A DNA stretch of 64,000 nucleotides from Halomonas sp. THAF5a. Its GTDB lineage: Bacteria; Pseudomonadota; Gammaproteobacteria; Pseudomonadales; Halomonadaceae. The position numbers were made by a program, and so were the translations under genes. Shown in pieces: positions 11,133-19,664 of the stretch. The DNA lies in the NCBI RefSeq assembly GCF_009363755.1, contig NZ_CP045417.1:558001-622000 (forward strand), written 5' to 3'. The first letter of the stretch is position 1, and each line of letters opens with the position of its first letter. Under the pieces are notes generated by a model. It saw only the letters and a program-made list of their open reading frames with translations, searched no databases and was not told the origin of the DNA.

Positions 11133-11642
11133 GTGTCTCAAAGTAAGACGATACTTAATTTCCCTAAAAATGCTAGGGAAATGATAAGTGTTCTATCTGA
11201 AGTGGTTTCAGAGGAATCGTTAGTTTTGCTCGAAGCTGAGCTTCATAGGCACGTGATTTTGCTCTACCGCTTAGCAGAAGAGCATTTGTTGTTGGCAACC
11301 TCTGTTTCTTCATCGAAGTGGCGGCAAAAAGTCTCTCGCTCATATTATAGTGCTTACAATGCAAGGCGAGCTGTAGAGCTGTACGTTAGCGGTGTTTATA
11401 ATACCGATTCTTCAGATCATAAGAATCTTCATAAGCTTCCCGATGATTTTCCAGAGCGAGAGACTAAAGTGGCAAGGCTGAGAGATTTGCGAGAAGATAG
11501 GAATTCTGCAGATTACGATCACCTTGCTGATGAAGGGAATCTTCTGGTGCCATCGGTGGATGCGGTAGAATTTGCAAAAAGATTTCTAAGAGATACAAGG
11601 TCTTACCTTGAGAATAAAGGCTTTGAGTTTGAGGGGGAGTGA
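11133..11642 (+). CDS. HEPN-domain protein with RNase-type RX6H motif
   Basis: A 169-residue protein whose sequence fits the HEPN fold: an all-helical body, the helix motif SRSYYSAYNARRAVELY (about 69-85), and near the C-terminus LRDLREDRNSADYDH. That segment contains R123-N124-x5-H130, matching the RX4-6H signature, with the polar residue after Arg found in catalytically active HEPN ribonucleases. The start is GTG at 11133 with a gggtggag ribosome site. The stop overlaps the next gene (TGATG), so the two are translationally coupled. Base composition is strikingly AT-rich compared with flanking genes, indicating horizontal origin. Function is inferred: HEPN proteins paired with a P-loop ATPase usually act as RNases in toxin-antitoxin or phage-defence modules. 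No published family name could be assigned from the sequence alone. Confidence 0.8.
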   Translation: MSQSKTILNFPKNAREMISVLSEVVSEESLVLLEAELHRHVILLYRLAEEHLLLATSVSSSKWRQKVSRSYYSAYNARRAVELYVSGVYNTDSSDHKNLHKLPDDFPERETKVARLRDLREDRNSADYDHLADEGNLLVPSVDAVEFAKRFLRDTRSYLENKGFEFEGE

Positions 11643-13186
11643 TGCGAGATTTAAAGGTAAGAAGCTCTGAAGAAGAGCTGGTTTCAAAGTTTAAGATGCT
11701 TACAGGGTTCTACAAAATCGATCATGAGGTTTTGGATAGGTTTGATGGGCCATATTTGGTTGTTTACCTCTCCAATCCTACGGAGAAATATTTTAAATAT
11801 CTGAATGAGGCTTTAAGTGAAGTTTCTGAAGATAATGTTTTTAAGTTTAGGGCCACACTGAAAAAAAGAGGAAAGCCTGATGCCAGGCTGGAGCTTCCTG
11901 AGGTTACTCTCCTCAGGAAGCTTATTTCAGAAAGTTTGACTGCAACTAGGAGTAGTGTTGTTAACGGAGATTTTCTTGAGAGATATATAGATACTGTTGA
12001 TGGCTCTGAGCAGCAAGTTATCTCTAAAAGCAACCATGTTATATTTGGGCGACGTGGTGCTGGAAAATCTAGTTTGATGCTATATAGTGTTAATATGCTG
12101 GAGGGGGAAGGAAAGGCATATGCATGGCTTCCCATGCAGACATATGCAAGTATGAGGGGTAACCAACTAAAAGCCTCAGTCATATCTGGTATTTTGTCTG
12201 GTATGACCAACTGTGATAAGTATGAATCTGAAATTTTCCAGTATGCGGACATGCTGGATGAGATTTCTCTCTGTGCTGATGAAGAGGAATTTTCTCTAAG
12301 ATTTAATGGGCAGCTAGCGAGACTACGGCGACTATTAGGAAAAATATCAAATGAGCAAGATGGTTTGTTTTTGTTTCTTGATGATTTCCATGTCGCTGAA
12401 GAAATGATGCAGCCTGAAATTCTCTCAAGCATATACTCGATAGCTAGAGACAACGGTGTATATATTAAATTCTCCGGTGTTGAGAGTTTTTCTAGAATAT
12501 ACGATTCAGAAAAAAAACGAGGTTTGGAAGTTCCTCATGATGTCCAGGTTATTAACTTGGATAGAAATCTCACAATGCCTCATAAGTCTTATGAGCATAT
12601 CAAGAAGATTCTTGATTCTTATGCAGTTTATTGCGCATTGCCAAACATATCGTACATTTGTGGTGATGGTGTTATTGAGAGGTTAGTCTGGGTTGCTGCG
12701 GGTGTTCCTAGAGATGCATTGAACCTTTTTTCTGAGGCTGCTTCAAAGTCCATGGTGAAGGAGCAGAAAAAGGTCTCTGTGACAAGCATAAATTCAGCTG
12801 CATCAGAGATGGCGGATGCAAAAATAAAAGATATAGAAAAGGATGTGACCGGAGAGCTTAGTGGTATAAGAGTTGAGCTAGATAAGATAAAAGATTTTTG
12901 TGTTAGAGACAGGAAGAAAAATGCGTTCTTGGTTGAGATAAGGCCTGACTTGCAAGAATATGCTCTTGTGGAGAGCCTAGTTGGTCTTAGGTTTTTGCAT
13001 GTACTACATGAAGGGATTACTCCTTCTGAAGCGGGTAGAAGATACAAGGCTTTAATGTTGGATTATGGGTTTTATGTTGGTGTCAGGGCGGCAAGAAGTG
13101 TGGATCTTTTTCAAAAAGTCCCTGAGATGTTGACAGTAAAAGAGCTTAGGGTTCTTCCTGTCTTTGAGATTTTTTCAGAAGATTGA
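11642..13186 (+). CDS. P-loop ATPase partnered with HEPN protein
   Basis: A 514-residue protein not assignable to a named family by eye. An N-terminal region (about 1-110) without recognised motifs precedes a P-loop NTPase domain with Walker A GRRGAGKSS (136-144) and Walker B LFLFLDDFH (242-250), resembling AAA/ORC-CDC6 or STAND-like ATPases. The segment IKFSGVESFSRIYD may be the sensor strand, and a helical C-terminal part (about 380-510) could hold a winged-helix or effector-sensing domain. It starts at ATG 11642, overlapping the HEPN stop; a GTG at 11639 in the same frame is an alternative. Codon use is AT-rich (many AGA, ATA, TTA), unlike all neighbours. It probably regulates or activates the HEPN RNase as a sensor; that is inference from gene pairing. 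Confidence 0.8.
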   Translation: MRDLKVRSSEEELVSKFKMLTGFYKIDHEVLDRFDGPYLVVYLSNPTEKYFKYLNEALSEVSEDNVFKFRATLKKRGKPDARLELPEVTLLRKLISESLTATRSSVVNGDFLERYIDTVDGSEQQVISKSNHVIFGRRGAGKSSLMLYSVNMLEGEGKAYAWLPMQTYASMRGNQLKASVISGILSGMTNCDKYESEIFQYADMLDEISLCADEEEFSLRFNGQLARLRRLLGKISNEQDGLFLFLDDFHVAEEMMQPEILSSIYSIARDNGVYIKFSGVESFSRIYDSEKKRGLEVPHDVQVINLDRNLTMPHKSYEHIKKILDSYAVYCALPNISYICGDGVIERLVWVAAGVPRDALNLFSEAASKSMVKEQKKVSVTSINSAASEMADAKIKDIEKDVTGELSGIRVELDKIKDFCVRDRKKNAFLVEIRPDLQEYALVESLVGLRFLHVLHEGITPSEAGRRYKALMLDYGFYVGVRAARSVDLFQKVPEMLTVKELRVLPVFEIFSED

Positions 13187-13335
13187 GTGATTGCTGTATG
13201 CCATTTTTAAGTTTTTACTTAGGTGTCAATGGATAAGGTGAAATGGGCGTTAATGCGCGATTAACGACTGTAACCAATCAGGGGTAGACCCCAGTTTGCG
13301 CGGAAATGAGGTACAGGCCCTGATGACCCCCACAT

Positions 13336-13361
13336 GAACCCGCGACATGGCGGGTTCTTTT
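13336..13361 (+). terminator. Intrinsic terminator at right edge of the AT-rich insert
   Basis: An 8-bp stem (gaacccgc / gcgggttc), a 6-nt loop and four Ts, about 150 bp after the ATPase gene. The stretch 13187-13335 holds nothing recognisable. Composition returns to the high-GC background here. Confidence 0.8.
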
Positions 13362-13416
13362 GTGCGTCGCGATTGCGCCCCCAGTTACTTAACCTAAATC
13401 TATCGAGAGATCGCAC

Positions 13417-14037
13417 TTAGATCTCGGCGATGCGTTGACGTAACCTGGGCAGGCGCCGGGCCACCGGCGGCAGGCGGGTCGCCATGATCAGGGCGGATGC
13501 GGTGGCGTAGAGGATCCACTCCCCGAGGTCGGCGCGCACTCCCCAGAAGAAGTGCAGCAGGATCAGCCCCAGAGTGGGGTAGGCGAGCTTGTGCAGCGGC
13601 TTCCAGCGCTTGCCGAGCTTGCGCATCGCCCAGCGGTTCGAGGTCGCGCCCAGGGCGGCAAGGCCGATCAGCGCAACCAGGCCGACGAGGATGTAGGGGC
13701 GCTCGATCAGCTCGCTGCCGAGCATCGCCCAGTCGAGCCCGAGGATGAACAGGGCATAGCTGAGCACGTGCAGGCAGGCGTAGGCCAGGGTCCAGAGGCC
13801 GAGCTGCCGGCGGATCAGGGCAAAGCCCTTCCAGCGGGTGAGCTTGGTGAGCGGCGTCAGGCTCAGGGTAAGCAGCAGCATCCAGAGCCCGCCCAGGCCG
13901 ATGTTCAGCAGCAGATAGCGCCCCGGCTCGGGGCCGGCGGCGTTGCTGGCGACCTGCCAACCCCACAGCAGCAGGGGCGCCAGCGCCGCCAGGAAGACGC
14001 CGATGCGCCAGATCAGCCATTTCCGCTGCGCCGCCAT
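13417..14037 (-). CDS. msrQ: MsrQ heme-binding membrane subunit
   Basis: Inner-membrane b-type heme protein that passes electrons from the quinone pool or flavin reductase to the periplasmic methionine sulfoxide reductase MsrP. 206 residues with about six membrane helices. His residues in the membrane segments (for example ACLHVLSYALF, WKPLHKLAYP and LILLHFFWG) are the likely heme ligands, and the family phrase LTRWKGFALIRRQLGL is present. It starts at ATG 14037, which shares its A with the msrP stop (TGATG), so the two are translationally coupled, with msrP first. Confidence 0.9.
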   Translation of the reverse strand: MAAQRKWLIWRIGVFLAALAPLLLWGWQVASNAAGPEPGRYLLLNIGLGGLWMLLLTLSLTPLTKLTRWKGFALIRRQLGLWTLAYACLHVLSYALFILGLDWAMLGSELIERPYILVGLVALIGLAALGATSNRWAMRKLGKRWKPLHKLAYPTLGLILLHFFWGVRADLGEWILYATASALIMATRLPPVARRLPRLRQRIAEI

Positions 14038-15053
14038 CAGAAGTGCTTCCGCAGGTCCATGCCCGCGTAGAGCCCGGCCACCTCGTCGGCGTAGCCGTTG
14101 AACATCCGGGTCTCGAGGGTGTTGGGATTGAACAGGCTGTTGGGCAGGCGCCGCTCGGTAGCCTGGCTCCAGCGCGGGTGGTCGACCTCGGGATTGACGT
14201 TGGCATAGAAGCCGTACTCCTCCGGGGCGATCCGCTGCCAGGAGTTGACGGGCTGCTCCTCCACCAGCGAGATGCGCACGATCGACTTGATGCTCTTGAA
14301 GCCGTACTTCCACGGCACCACCAGCCGCAGGGGCGCGCCGTTCTGGTTGGGCAGCTCGCGGCCGTACATGCCCAGCGCCAGCAGCGTCAGCGGGTGCATG
14401 GCCTCGTCCAGGCGCAGCCCTTCCACGTAGGGCCAGTCGATCAGAGAGAACGAGGAGCGTTGCCCGGGCATCTGCTCGGGGTCGACCAGGGTCTCGAAGC
14501 GCACGTACCTGGCCTTGCTCGTCGGCTCGGCGCGCTTGATGACGTCGGCCAGCGAGATGCCGAGCCAGGGAATCACCATCGACCACGCCTCCACGCAGCG
14601 CAGGCGATAGATGCGCTCCTCGAAGCGGGAGGGGCTGGCGAGGTCTTCCAGGGCGACGCGGCCGCCATTGTTCACCTCGCCGTCGATCACCACGCTCCAG
14701 GGCTGGGTCTCGAGGCCGTCGGCGTAGCGGGCCGGGTCGGACTTGCCGGTGCCGAACTCGTAGAAGTTGTTGTAGCCGCTGGCGTCGCCGAAGGGGGCGA
14801 TCGCATCCTTCTCGGGGTCGGCCGGCACGATGGCGCGCCGGCGGGCGGCCCCGAGCTTCTCCTCGAGCCAGGCGGGGGCGTCGCCGTCGGGCACGTCGGA
14901 GTAGTCGGCGCTGGCCCGGACTCGCCCGGAGAGGGCGAGCCCCGCCCCCAGGCCCGCCATGCCGCCCATGAAGCGGCGACGGGAGAGGTAGACGGATTCC
15001 GGGGTCACATCGGATTCGCGCAGGTCGCTGGGTTTGGCGATCTTGATCAGCAT
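14037..15053 (-). CDS. msrP: MsrP periplasmic methionine sulfoxide reductase (catalytic)
   Basis: Molybdopterin-dependent enzyme that repairs oxidised methionine in periplasmic proteins. 338 residues. The N-terminus carries a twin-arginine signal ([20 protein letters not shown], about 24-43). The molybdenum-ligating Cys lies in [14 protein letters not shown], and other family blocks ([33 protein letters not shown]) are intact. The start ATG at 15053 has a gtggagg ribosome site and matches the family N-terminus ([22 protein letters not shown]). It is the first gene of the msrPQ operon. Confidence 0.94.
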   Translation of the reverse strand: MLIKIAKPSDLRESDVTPESVYLSRRRFMGGMAGLGAGLALSGRVRASADYSDVPDGDAPAWLEEKLGAARRRAIVPADPEKDAIAPFGDASGYNNFYEFGTGKSDPARYADGLETQPWSVVIDGEVNNGGRVALEDLASPSRFEERIYRLRCVEAWSMVIPWLGISLADVIKRAEPTSKARYVRFETLVDPEQMPGQRSSFSLIDWPYVEGLRLDEAMHPLTLLALGMYGRELPNQNGAPLRLVVPWKYGFKSIKSIVRISLVEEQPVNSWQRIAPEEYGFYANVNPEVDHPRWSQATERRLPNSLFNPNTLETRMFNGYADEVAGLYAGMDLRKHF

Positions 15054-15401
15054 GGCAGGCCTCCACTGGCGCCGGACGTCGACGCGACGAGTCCCGGCAT
15101 CGTGACACGCGGGCCTCGTCAAACCGCTGACGCCAAGATGACAGCTTTGTAATCCGGTCCGGCGGCCGGCCCGGCGTCGCGCTCAGGGGAGGGGGCTTAG
15201 GAAGGGGCTGTCTTGGGAAGGGGCTGTGGAGGGAAGGGCTATACTGACAGGACGGGGGTGACCGCCGGGAGGACGCCACGACGTCTCGCCCGTTACCCGG
15301 GGCGAGGGCAATCGGGGACAGGCCCTCACTCCTGTCGACCCGACGGAAGACGAAGGCGCCCCCTGGCCACCGGCGGCGGGGCGCGTTGCGAGGGGAAGCC
15401 T
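15054..15401. other. Intergenic region with decayed duplicate start site
   Basis: A 348-bp gap between divergent msrP and the small secreted-protein gene. It should contain the msrP promoter near 15060-15150, though I see no clear boxes. At 15238-15300 it carries a mutated second copy of the promoter and start region found at 15807-15869. No ORF here looks real. Confidence 0.55.
15238..15300 (+). repeat. Degenerate copy of the 15807-15869 promoter/start region
   Basis: The stretch gaccgccgggaggacgccac and the following tcgcccgttacccgg match 15829-15870 (gacagccgggaggacgccat and tcgcctgttacgcgg) with about five mismatches in 41 bases, and weaker similarity extends back to the -10-like tatact/tacgct. 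The start codon of the intact copy (ATG, 15846) is ACG here, so this copy no longer begins a gene. It lies in the 5' leader of the secreted-protein gene at 15402. Confidence 0.65.
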
Positions 15402-15734
15402 ATGAAGGCCAGGTCAGTGTCGTTACTCATCGGGCCGTTGCTGCTGGTTATGGTCAGCACCGCCAGCGCTGCGACTGCCGTGGCGGGGTCGGCCACCGGT
15501 GCGATCGTCAGCAGCGCGGTGTCTGACGGCCACGCGACGGCGGAGGCCGTGGTGACGGGGCCGAACGCGGTGATCGCCGTCAACGGCGACCGCGTCGAGA
15601 TCAAGCAGGGCCGGCTGAGCCTGAACGGTGTGCCCTACGGGACGGTCGATGAGCGCTCGGTGGTGATCTATCGGGTGACCGGCGTGAGCAAGACGCTGCT
15701 GGTCGATGGGCGGGAACGGCGGCCCCTGGAGTAG
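15402..15734 (+). CDS. Small secreted protein of unknown function
   Basis: 110 residues, not recognised as a named family. An N-terminal signal peptide (about 1-23, cleavage after STASA) is followed by an Ala/Val/Gly-rich mature part with beta-strand-like alternation (AVIAVNGDRVEIKQGRLSLNGVPYGTV), which could be a small beta-rich periplasmic domain. The ATG at 15402 has an aggggaag ribosome site. Its leader contains the decayed duplicate described at 15238-15300. Confidence 0.6.
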   Translation: MKARSVSLLIGPLLLVMVSTASAATAVAGSATGAIVSSAVSDGHATAEAVVTGPNAVIAVNGDRVEIKQGRLSLNGVPYGTVDERSVVIYRVTGVSKTLLVDGRERRPLE

Positions 15735-15806
15735 GTGGCGGGGCTATGTATCCCGTGCTTCCTGCCGCGGCGAGCCTTGCCCGCCGTCGGTCCACGGCAC
15801 CCGAGC

Positions 15807-15869
15807 GGCTACGCTGATAGACACGATGACAGCCGGGAGGACGCCATGACGCCTCGCCTGTTACGCGGA
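15807..15869 (+). repeat. Intact copy of duplicated promoter/start region
   Basis: It covers the leader, ribosome site (gggagg) and first eight codons of the membrane-protein gene at 15846. The partner copy at 15238-15300 is about 570 bp upstream in the same orientation, consistent with a tandem duplication that later decayed. Confidence 0.6.
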
Positions 15870-16298
15870 TTGATGGCCGGATTCACGGCCACCCTGGTCA
15901 TCTCGCTGATCCTGGTGCTGCGCCTCGCGGCGGGCATCATGCCCTGGTACGACCCCATCGAAATCATGAACCTGGCCGCCCAGGACCTTCTCGGCACGCC
16001 GGACAGTCGGATGCTGGCCTGGGGCATCCACTTCTCCGTGGGCACGCTGATCTGGGGGCTTCTTTTTGCGCTGCTGGTGCCCTATCTCCCCGGTCGCACG
16101 CCCACCCGTCGCGGCCTGGAGTTCGGCGTGGCGAGCTGGCTGGTGGTGATGCTCACGGTCTTTCCTCTGGCGGGCTCCGGCTTCTTTGGCCTGGGCCTCG
16201 GGCTGGTGGCGCCGCTCTCCATGCTGATCGCTCACCTGGTCTTTGGGGCGGTGATTGGCGCCGTCTACGGCTGGGGAAAGGGCCTGGCCCAACGGTAG
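15846..16298 (+). CDS. Small four-helix inner-membrane protein
   Basis: 150 residues with about four membrane segments (roughly 5-27, 57-80, 92-110 and 118-142). It resembles the DUF6789-type membrane proteins of unknown role (MPWYDPIEIMNLAAQDLLG, then a Gly-rich loop GSGFFGLGLGLVAPLSMLIAHLVFG). The ATG at 15846 follows gggagg by 6 bases. Its promoter and start region occur in a mutated copy 570 bp upstream. No functional link with neighbours is evident; it ends 17 bp before the convergent AraC gene. Family placement is tentative. Confidence 0.7.
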   Translation: MTPRLLRGLMAGFTATLVISLILVLRLAAGIMPWYDPIEIMNLAAQDLLGTPDSRMLAWGIHFSVGTLIWGLLFALLVPYLPGRTPTRRGLEFGVASWLVVMLTVFPLAGSGFFGLGLGLVAPLSMLIAHLVFGAVIGAVYGWGKGLAQR

Positions 16299-16314
16299 AC
16301 GCCCGGCGGGGCGT

Positions 16315-17148
16315 TCATTCGACGCCCGCCCGGGCATCGGCGCGCTGCCACTCCCGCGGCGAGCAGCCGGTATGCCGGCGGAACGCCTTGGCCAGCGCCG
16401 AGGGGCTGCTGTAGCCCACCCGGCCGGCGATGGTGTCCAGCGGCACGCCAGCCCGCAGCAGGCTCTTGGCGAGCCCCAGCCGATAGTGGGCCAGGTACTC
16501 GGCGGGCGGCTGGCCGAGGGTGTCGCGAAACAGGCTGGCGAAGCGGGCCCGGGACATGCCCGCCTTGCGGGCCAGCCCGTTCAGCGTCCAGTCGGCCTCC
16601 GGCCGGTCGTGCAGGGCGATCAGCGCCTTGGCCAGCTTGGGATGGGCCATCCCCGCCAGCAGCCCCGATTCCACCTCGCCGGCATCCATCAGGTAGCGCA
16701 GCAGCTGGATCACCAGCAGCTCGCACAGCCGGTCCAGGGTGGCCTGTCGGCCGCAGCGCTCCTCCCGCATCTCCGCCAGCATCAGCCCCAGCAGGCCGTC
16801 CATGCCGCTCAGCCGCTCCAGGGGCGTCACCAGCAGCGAGGGCAGGGCGCGATGGATGGGGCAGATATTGCCGGCGCCGAAGCGGAACGAGCCGCACAGG
16901 GTCTCGGCGCCCTCCGGGCCCGGCCCGAGGCGGTGCGCGTCGCCGGCGGTCAGCAGGATCAGCACCGGGGCCGTGAAGCGGCGCGGCGGGCCGTCCGCCA
17001 GCGACAGGTCCAGCGTGCCGCGGGTCAGGATATGGAGGAAGCCGGTGCCTTCCTGCGGTGGGTGCTGGCTGCTGTAGCAGAGCGGGCCGGCATTGAACAC
17101 GCTGGCGGCCAGATGGAACTGGTCGAGCAGGGCGGCGAGCCGATCCAT
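16315..17148 (-). CDS. AraC-family transcriptional regulator
   Basis: 277 residues. The N-terminal cupin-like sensor domain (about 20-130, AraC_binding type with GTLDLSLADGPPRRFTAPVL) is followed by a C-terminal pair of helix-turn-helix motifs (LNGLARKAGMSRARFASLFR and IAGRVGYSSPSALAKAFRRH), the AraC signature, ending ...HTGCSPREWQRA. The ATG at 17148 gives MDRLAALLDQFHLAASVF, the usual N-terminus for this subgroup; an in-frame ATG at 17190 is possible. It is divergent from the cytochrome P460 gene, sharing a 112-bp control region, so it probably regulates that gene. Confidence 0.88.
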   Translation of the reverse strand: MDRLAALLDQFHLAASVFNAGPLCYSSQHPPQEGTGFLHILTRGTLDLSLADGPPRRFTAPVLILLTAGDAHRLGPGPEGAETLCGSFRFGAGNICPIHRALPSLLVTPLERLSGMDGLLGLMLAEMREERCGRQATLDRLCELLVIQLLRYLMDAGEVESGLLAGMAHPKLAKALIALHDRPEADWTLNGLARKAGMSRARFASLFRDTLGQPPAEYLAHYRLGLAKSLLRAGVPLDTIAGRVGYSSPSALAKAFRRHTGCSPREWQRADARAGVE

Positions 17149-17260
17149 CTTGAGACCCTCGGACGCGTATTGAGGACTAATGGAATCCAATCGTCCAGGG
17201 TGCCGCCTACACTGTCAATGGCCGGTGATCGTTCCGGCACCCGAACAGGAGGAGCGGATC

Positions 17261-17812
17261 ATGACGACGACCCATGCCCTGAGCCTGGCGGCGCTGCTGG
17301 CGCTGACCGGCCTTCCCGCCTTCGCCGACGATCTGGCGACGACGACCTACCGCGAACACGTGGACGGCGAGGGGGGCATCTCGCTACCGGCAGAGGTCCG
17401 GGATCGCTGGGTTCACCTGGGGTCCTGGGTGGTCAGCGATGCCGAGGCCCCGGGGGCCGGCTTCCACGACGTCTATACCCAGCCCGAGGCCGCGCGGGCC
17501 TATCGGGAGAGCGGCGAGTTCGCCGATGGCACCGTCCTGGTCAAGGAGATCCGCGGCGTCGAGGCCGGCGAGAAGACCACCGGACCCGCCCAGTGGGCCG
17601 GGGAGCCGCAGGTCTGGTTCGTGATGGTCAAGGATGCCCAAGGGCGCTTCGACGGTCCCCACTGGGGCGAAGGCTGGGGCTGGGCGCTGTTCAAGGCCGA
17701 CGCCCCGGAGCAGAACGTGTCCGAGAGCTTCGAGGGCACCTGCCAGGGCTGCCACGTGCCGGCGCGGCAGACCGACTGGGTGTTCGTCGAGGGCTATCCG
17801 ACCCTGCGCTGA
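17261..17812 (+). CDS. Cytochrome P460-family periplasmic c-type heme protein
   Basis: 183 residues with a signal peptide (cleavage after PAFA, about residue 22). The single heme-binding motif CQGCH (161-165) is near the C-terminus, as in cytochrome P460 and cytochrome c'-beta, and WVHLGSWVVSD and FHDVYTQPEA match the family's beta-sheet core. P460 enzymes oxidise hydroxylamine or bind nitric oxide; which applies here cannot be told. The ATG at 17261 has an aggagga ribosome site. It is divergent from an AraC regulator. Confidence 0.87.
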   Translation: MTTTHALSLAALLALTGLPAFADDLATTTYREHVDGEGGISLPAEVRDRWVHLGSWVVSDAEAPGAGFHDVYTQPEAARAYRESGEFADGTVLVKEIRGVEAGEKTTGPAQWAGEPQVWFVMVKDAQGRFDGPHWGEGWGWALFKADAPEQNVSESFEGTCQGCHVPARQTDWVFVEGYPTLR

Positions 17813-17849
17813 GGCGTCGCGGCCCCGGGGCAGGCGGCCTTTCGGTCGG

Positions 17850-19517
17850 CTACCAGCGCACCGCCACGCGGTTTCGGCCCTCGTGCTTGGCCTGGTACAT
17901 GGCGGCGTCGGCCCGCTGGGTCACGGCCTGGACGCTCGCATCGCCGGGCCGGAAGCGGGTGACGCCGATGCTCACCGTGAAGTGGAAGGGGAGCTCGTCG
18001 GCGTCGATCGAGGCCTCGGCGATCCGGCGCAGCAGGCGCCCGGCGACGGTCTCGGCCTGGGCGGGGGCCATGCCGGGCAGGATCACCATGAACTCCTCGC
18101 CGCCGGTGCGGCACGGCCGGTCGCCGGCGCGCAGATGGGCGCGCAGGGTGTCCGCCAGCAGCTTGAGTCCCTTGTCGCCCTCGGCGTGCCCCAGGCTGTC
18201 GTTGATGGCCTTGAAGCGGTCGATGTCGATCATCAGCAGGGCCGCCTCCGTCTCGCCGCGCTGGACCGAGCGGGCGACCTCGCGGGCGGCCTCGTCGAAG
18301 GCGCGGCGGTTGGCCAGCCCCGTCAGGGGATCCGTGCTGGCCTGGCGGGCCCAGTCGTCCTGCTGGCGCTTCAGTCGGGTGACGTCGCGATAGGCCCAGA
18401 GGTGGCCGTGGTACTCCTCGGCGACGAACAGCGGCGTGAAGGTGCGCTCGAGGAAGCGACCGTCGGACATGGCCAGCAGTTCTTGGCTCTGCTGGCTTCG
18501 CGCCTCGACCAGCGCCTCGATGCCCGCCACGAAGGCCTCGGGGTCGGCGAACAGCCCCTTGCTGGCCTGGGCCGCCTCGCGGCAGTCCAGCCCGGCGAGG
18601 CTCTCGGGCGAGGCCTCGAAACCGAAGAGATCGCAGAACGCCTGGTTGGCGACGATGACCCGGCGATGCTCGTCCTCGAGCAGCAGCCCCAGGTCGAGCC
18701 GCTCGATGACCCCCTCCAGCTGGCCCTTGGAGACGCGCTGCGCGGCCTCCAGCGCCTTGCGCTTGGTGATGTCGAGCTCGCCCATCACGATCATCGGCGC
18801 GCCCGTCTGGGGATCGGTGGCGCGGCTCAGGTCGACGTGGTGCCAGCGCTCGCCGTCGCCGACCCGCATCACCGCCTCCAGGGAGCAGCGCGGCTCGTTC
18901 TCGAGCCGTTGCAGGAGCCTCTCGGCCAGGTCGGCCTCGGCAAAGCAGGACGCGAAGGCGTCCTGTTCTCGACGCGCGTCCAGGGCGGCCGGATTGCGGG
19001 TCAGCAGCCGCCCCCGGGCATCGAACACCGAGACCAGCATCGGCGATTGCCGCACGGCCTCGAGGGCGCGCAGGCTGGAGGCGTCCAGGGAGCTGGCGCC
19101 GTCGACCCCCTCCACCAGCATGGCGGTGCGCCCGTCCTGCAGCACATAGCGGCTGCAGCGGCAGTGCAGCGACACGGCCCGTTCGCCGGGGTAGAGGCTC
19201 CAGTGCTCGTCGATCACCTCGCCGCGGGCCAGGCGCGGCAGGTAGTCCGCCAGGCGCTGCCGCGTCGCCTCGCTCATCGTCGCGGAGAAGTCCTGGGCGT
19301 AGAGGGCCTGCGGCGTCTCGGCCTCCCATAGCCTAAGCGCCGCGGCGTTGGCGTAGCGCATCCGTTCCTGCGCGATATCGAAGACCCAGACGGGCGTCTG
19401 GAGCCGGTCGAGCAGGGCGTCGCCCGAGCTGGCCGCGTGGGGGGCGTCGTGGGTGAAGGGCATGGAGCGAGAGGGGCTCGAAGGGGGGTGTGAGTTGCCG
19501 CCGTGACGGTCGATCAT
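17850..19517 (-). CDS. PAS-PAS(-PAS)-GGDEF diguanylate cyclase
   Basis: A 555-residue soluble protein that would make cyclic di-GMP. Two or three PAS-like sensor regions (about 35-140, 150-265 and 280-385, the last with VIERLDLGLLLEDEHRRVIV) precede a complete GGDEF domain (about 400-555). The active site is GGEEF, preceded by an RxxD product-inhibition site (RAGD) exactly five residues upstream, so feedback inhibition is expected. The start ATG at 19517 is supported by aaggaag upstream; the ATG at 19463 lacks a ribosome site. It is transcribed alone, convergent with the cytochrome gene. Confidence 0.92.
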   Translation of the reverse strand: MIDRHGGNSHPPSSPSRSMPFTHDAPHAASSGDALLDRLQTPVWVFDIAQERMRYANAAALRLWEAETPQALYAQDFSATMSEATRQRLADYLPRLARGEVIDEHWSLYPGERAVSLHCRCSRYVLQDGRTAMLVEGVDGASSLDASSLRALEAVRQSPMLVSVFDARGRLLTRNPAALDARREQDAFASCFAEADLAERLLQRLENEPRCSLEAVMRVGDGERWHHVDLSRATDPQTGAPMIVMGELDITKRKALEAAQRVSKGQLEGVIERLDLGLLLEDEHRRVIVANQAFCDLFGFEASPESLAGLDCREAAQASKGLFADPEAFVAGIEALVEARSQQSQELLAMSDGRFLERTFTPLFVAEEYHGHLWAYRDVTRLKRQQDDWARQASTDPLTGLANRRAFDEAAREVARSVQRGETEAALLMIDIDRFKAINDSLGHAEGDKGLKLLADTLRAHLRAGDRPCRTGGEEFMVILPGMAPAQAETVAGRLLRRIAEASIDADELPFHFTVSIGVTRFRPGDASVQAVTQRADAAMYQAKHEGRNRVAVRW

Positions 19518-19664
19518 CGCGAATCTTCCTTGATTGGCTGACTACGACCCTAGCACCGAATCCGCCACGCGACAGCCTCTCGCCGCCGCCGACATCGCGG
19601 CGCCGGTCAACGCTGGGATCGGCCGCGACTCGGACGCTCGAGCGAGCGGGCGCTCCCCCCGCGC

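Noticed and set aside
12456..12686. 76-codon frame within the ATPase gene
   Set aside because: It overlaps a continuous larger gene in another frame and has no ribosome site.
10980..13416. Integrase, att sites or terminal repeats around the AT-rich HEPN/ATPase block
   Set aside because: No recombinase gene, tRNA fragment or direct repeats were seen at either edge; the mode of insertion is unknown.
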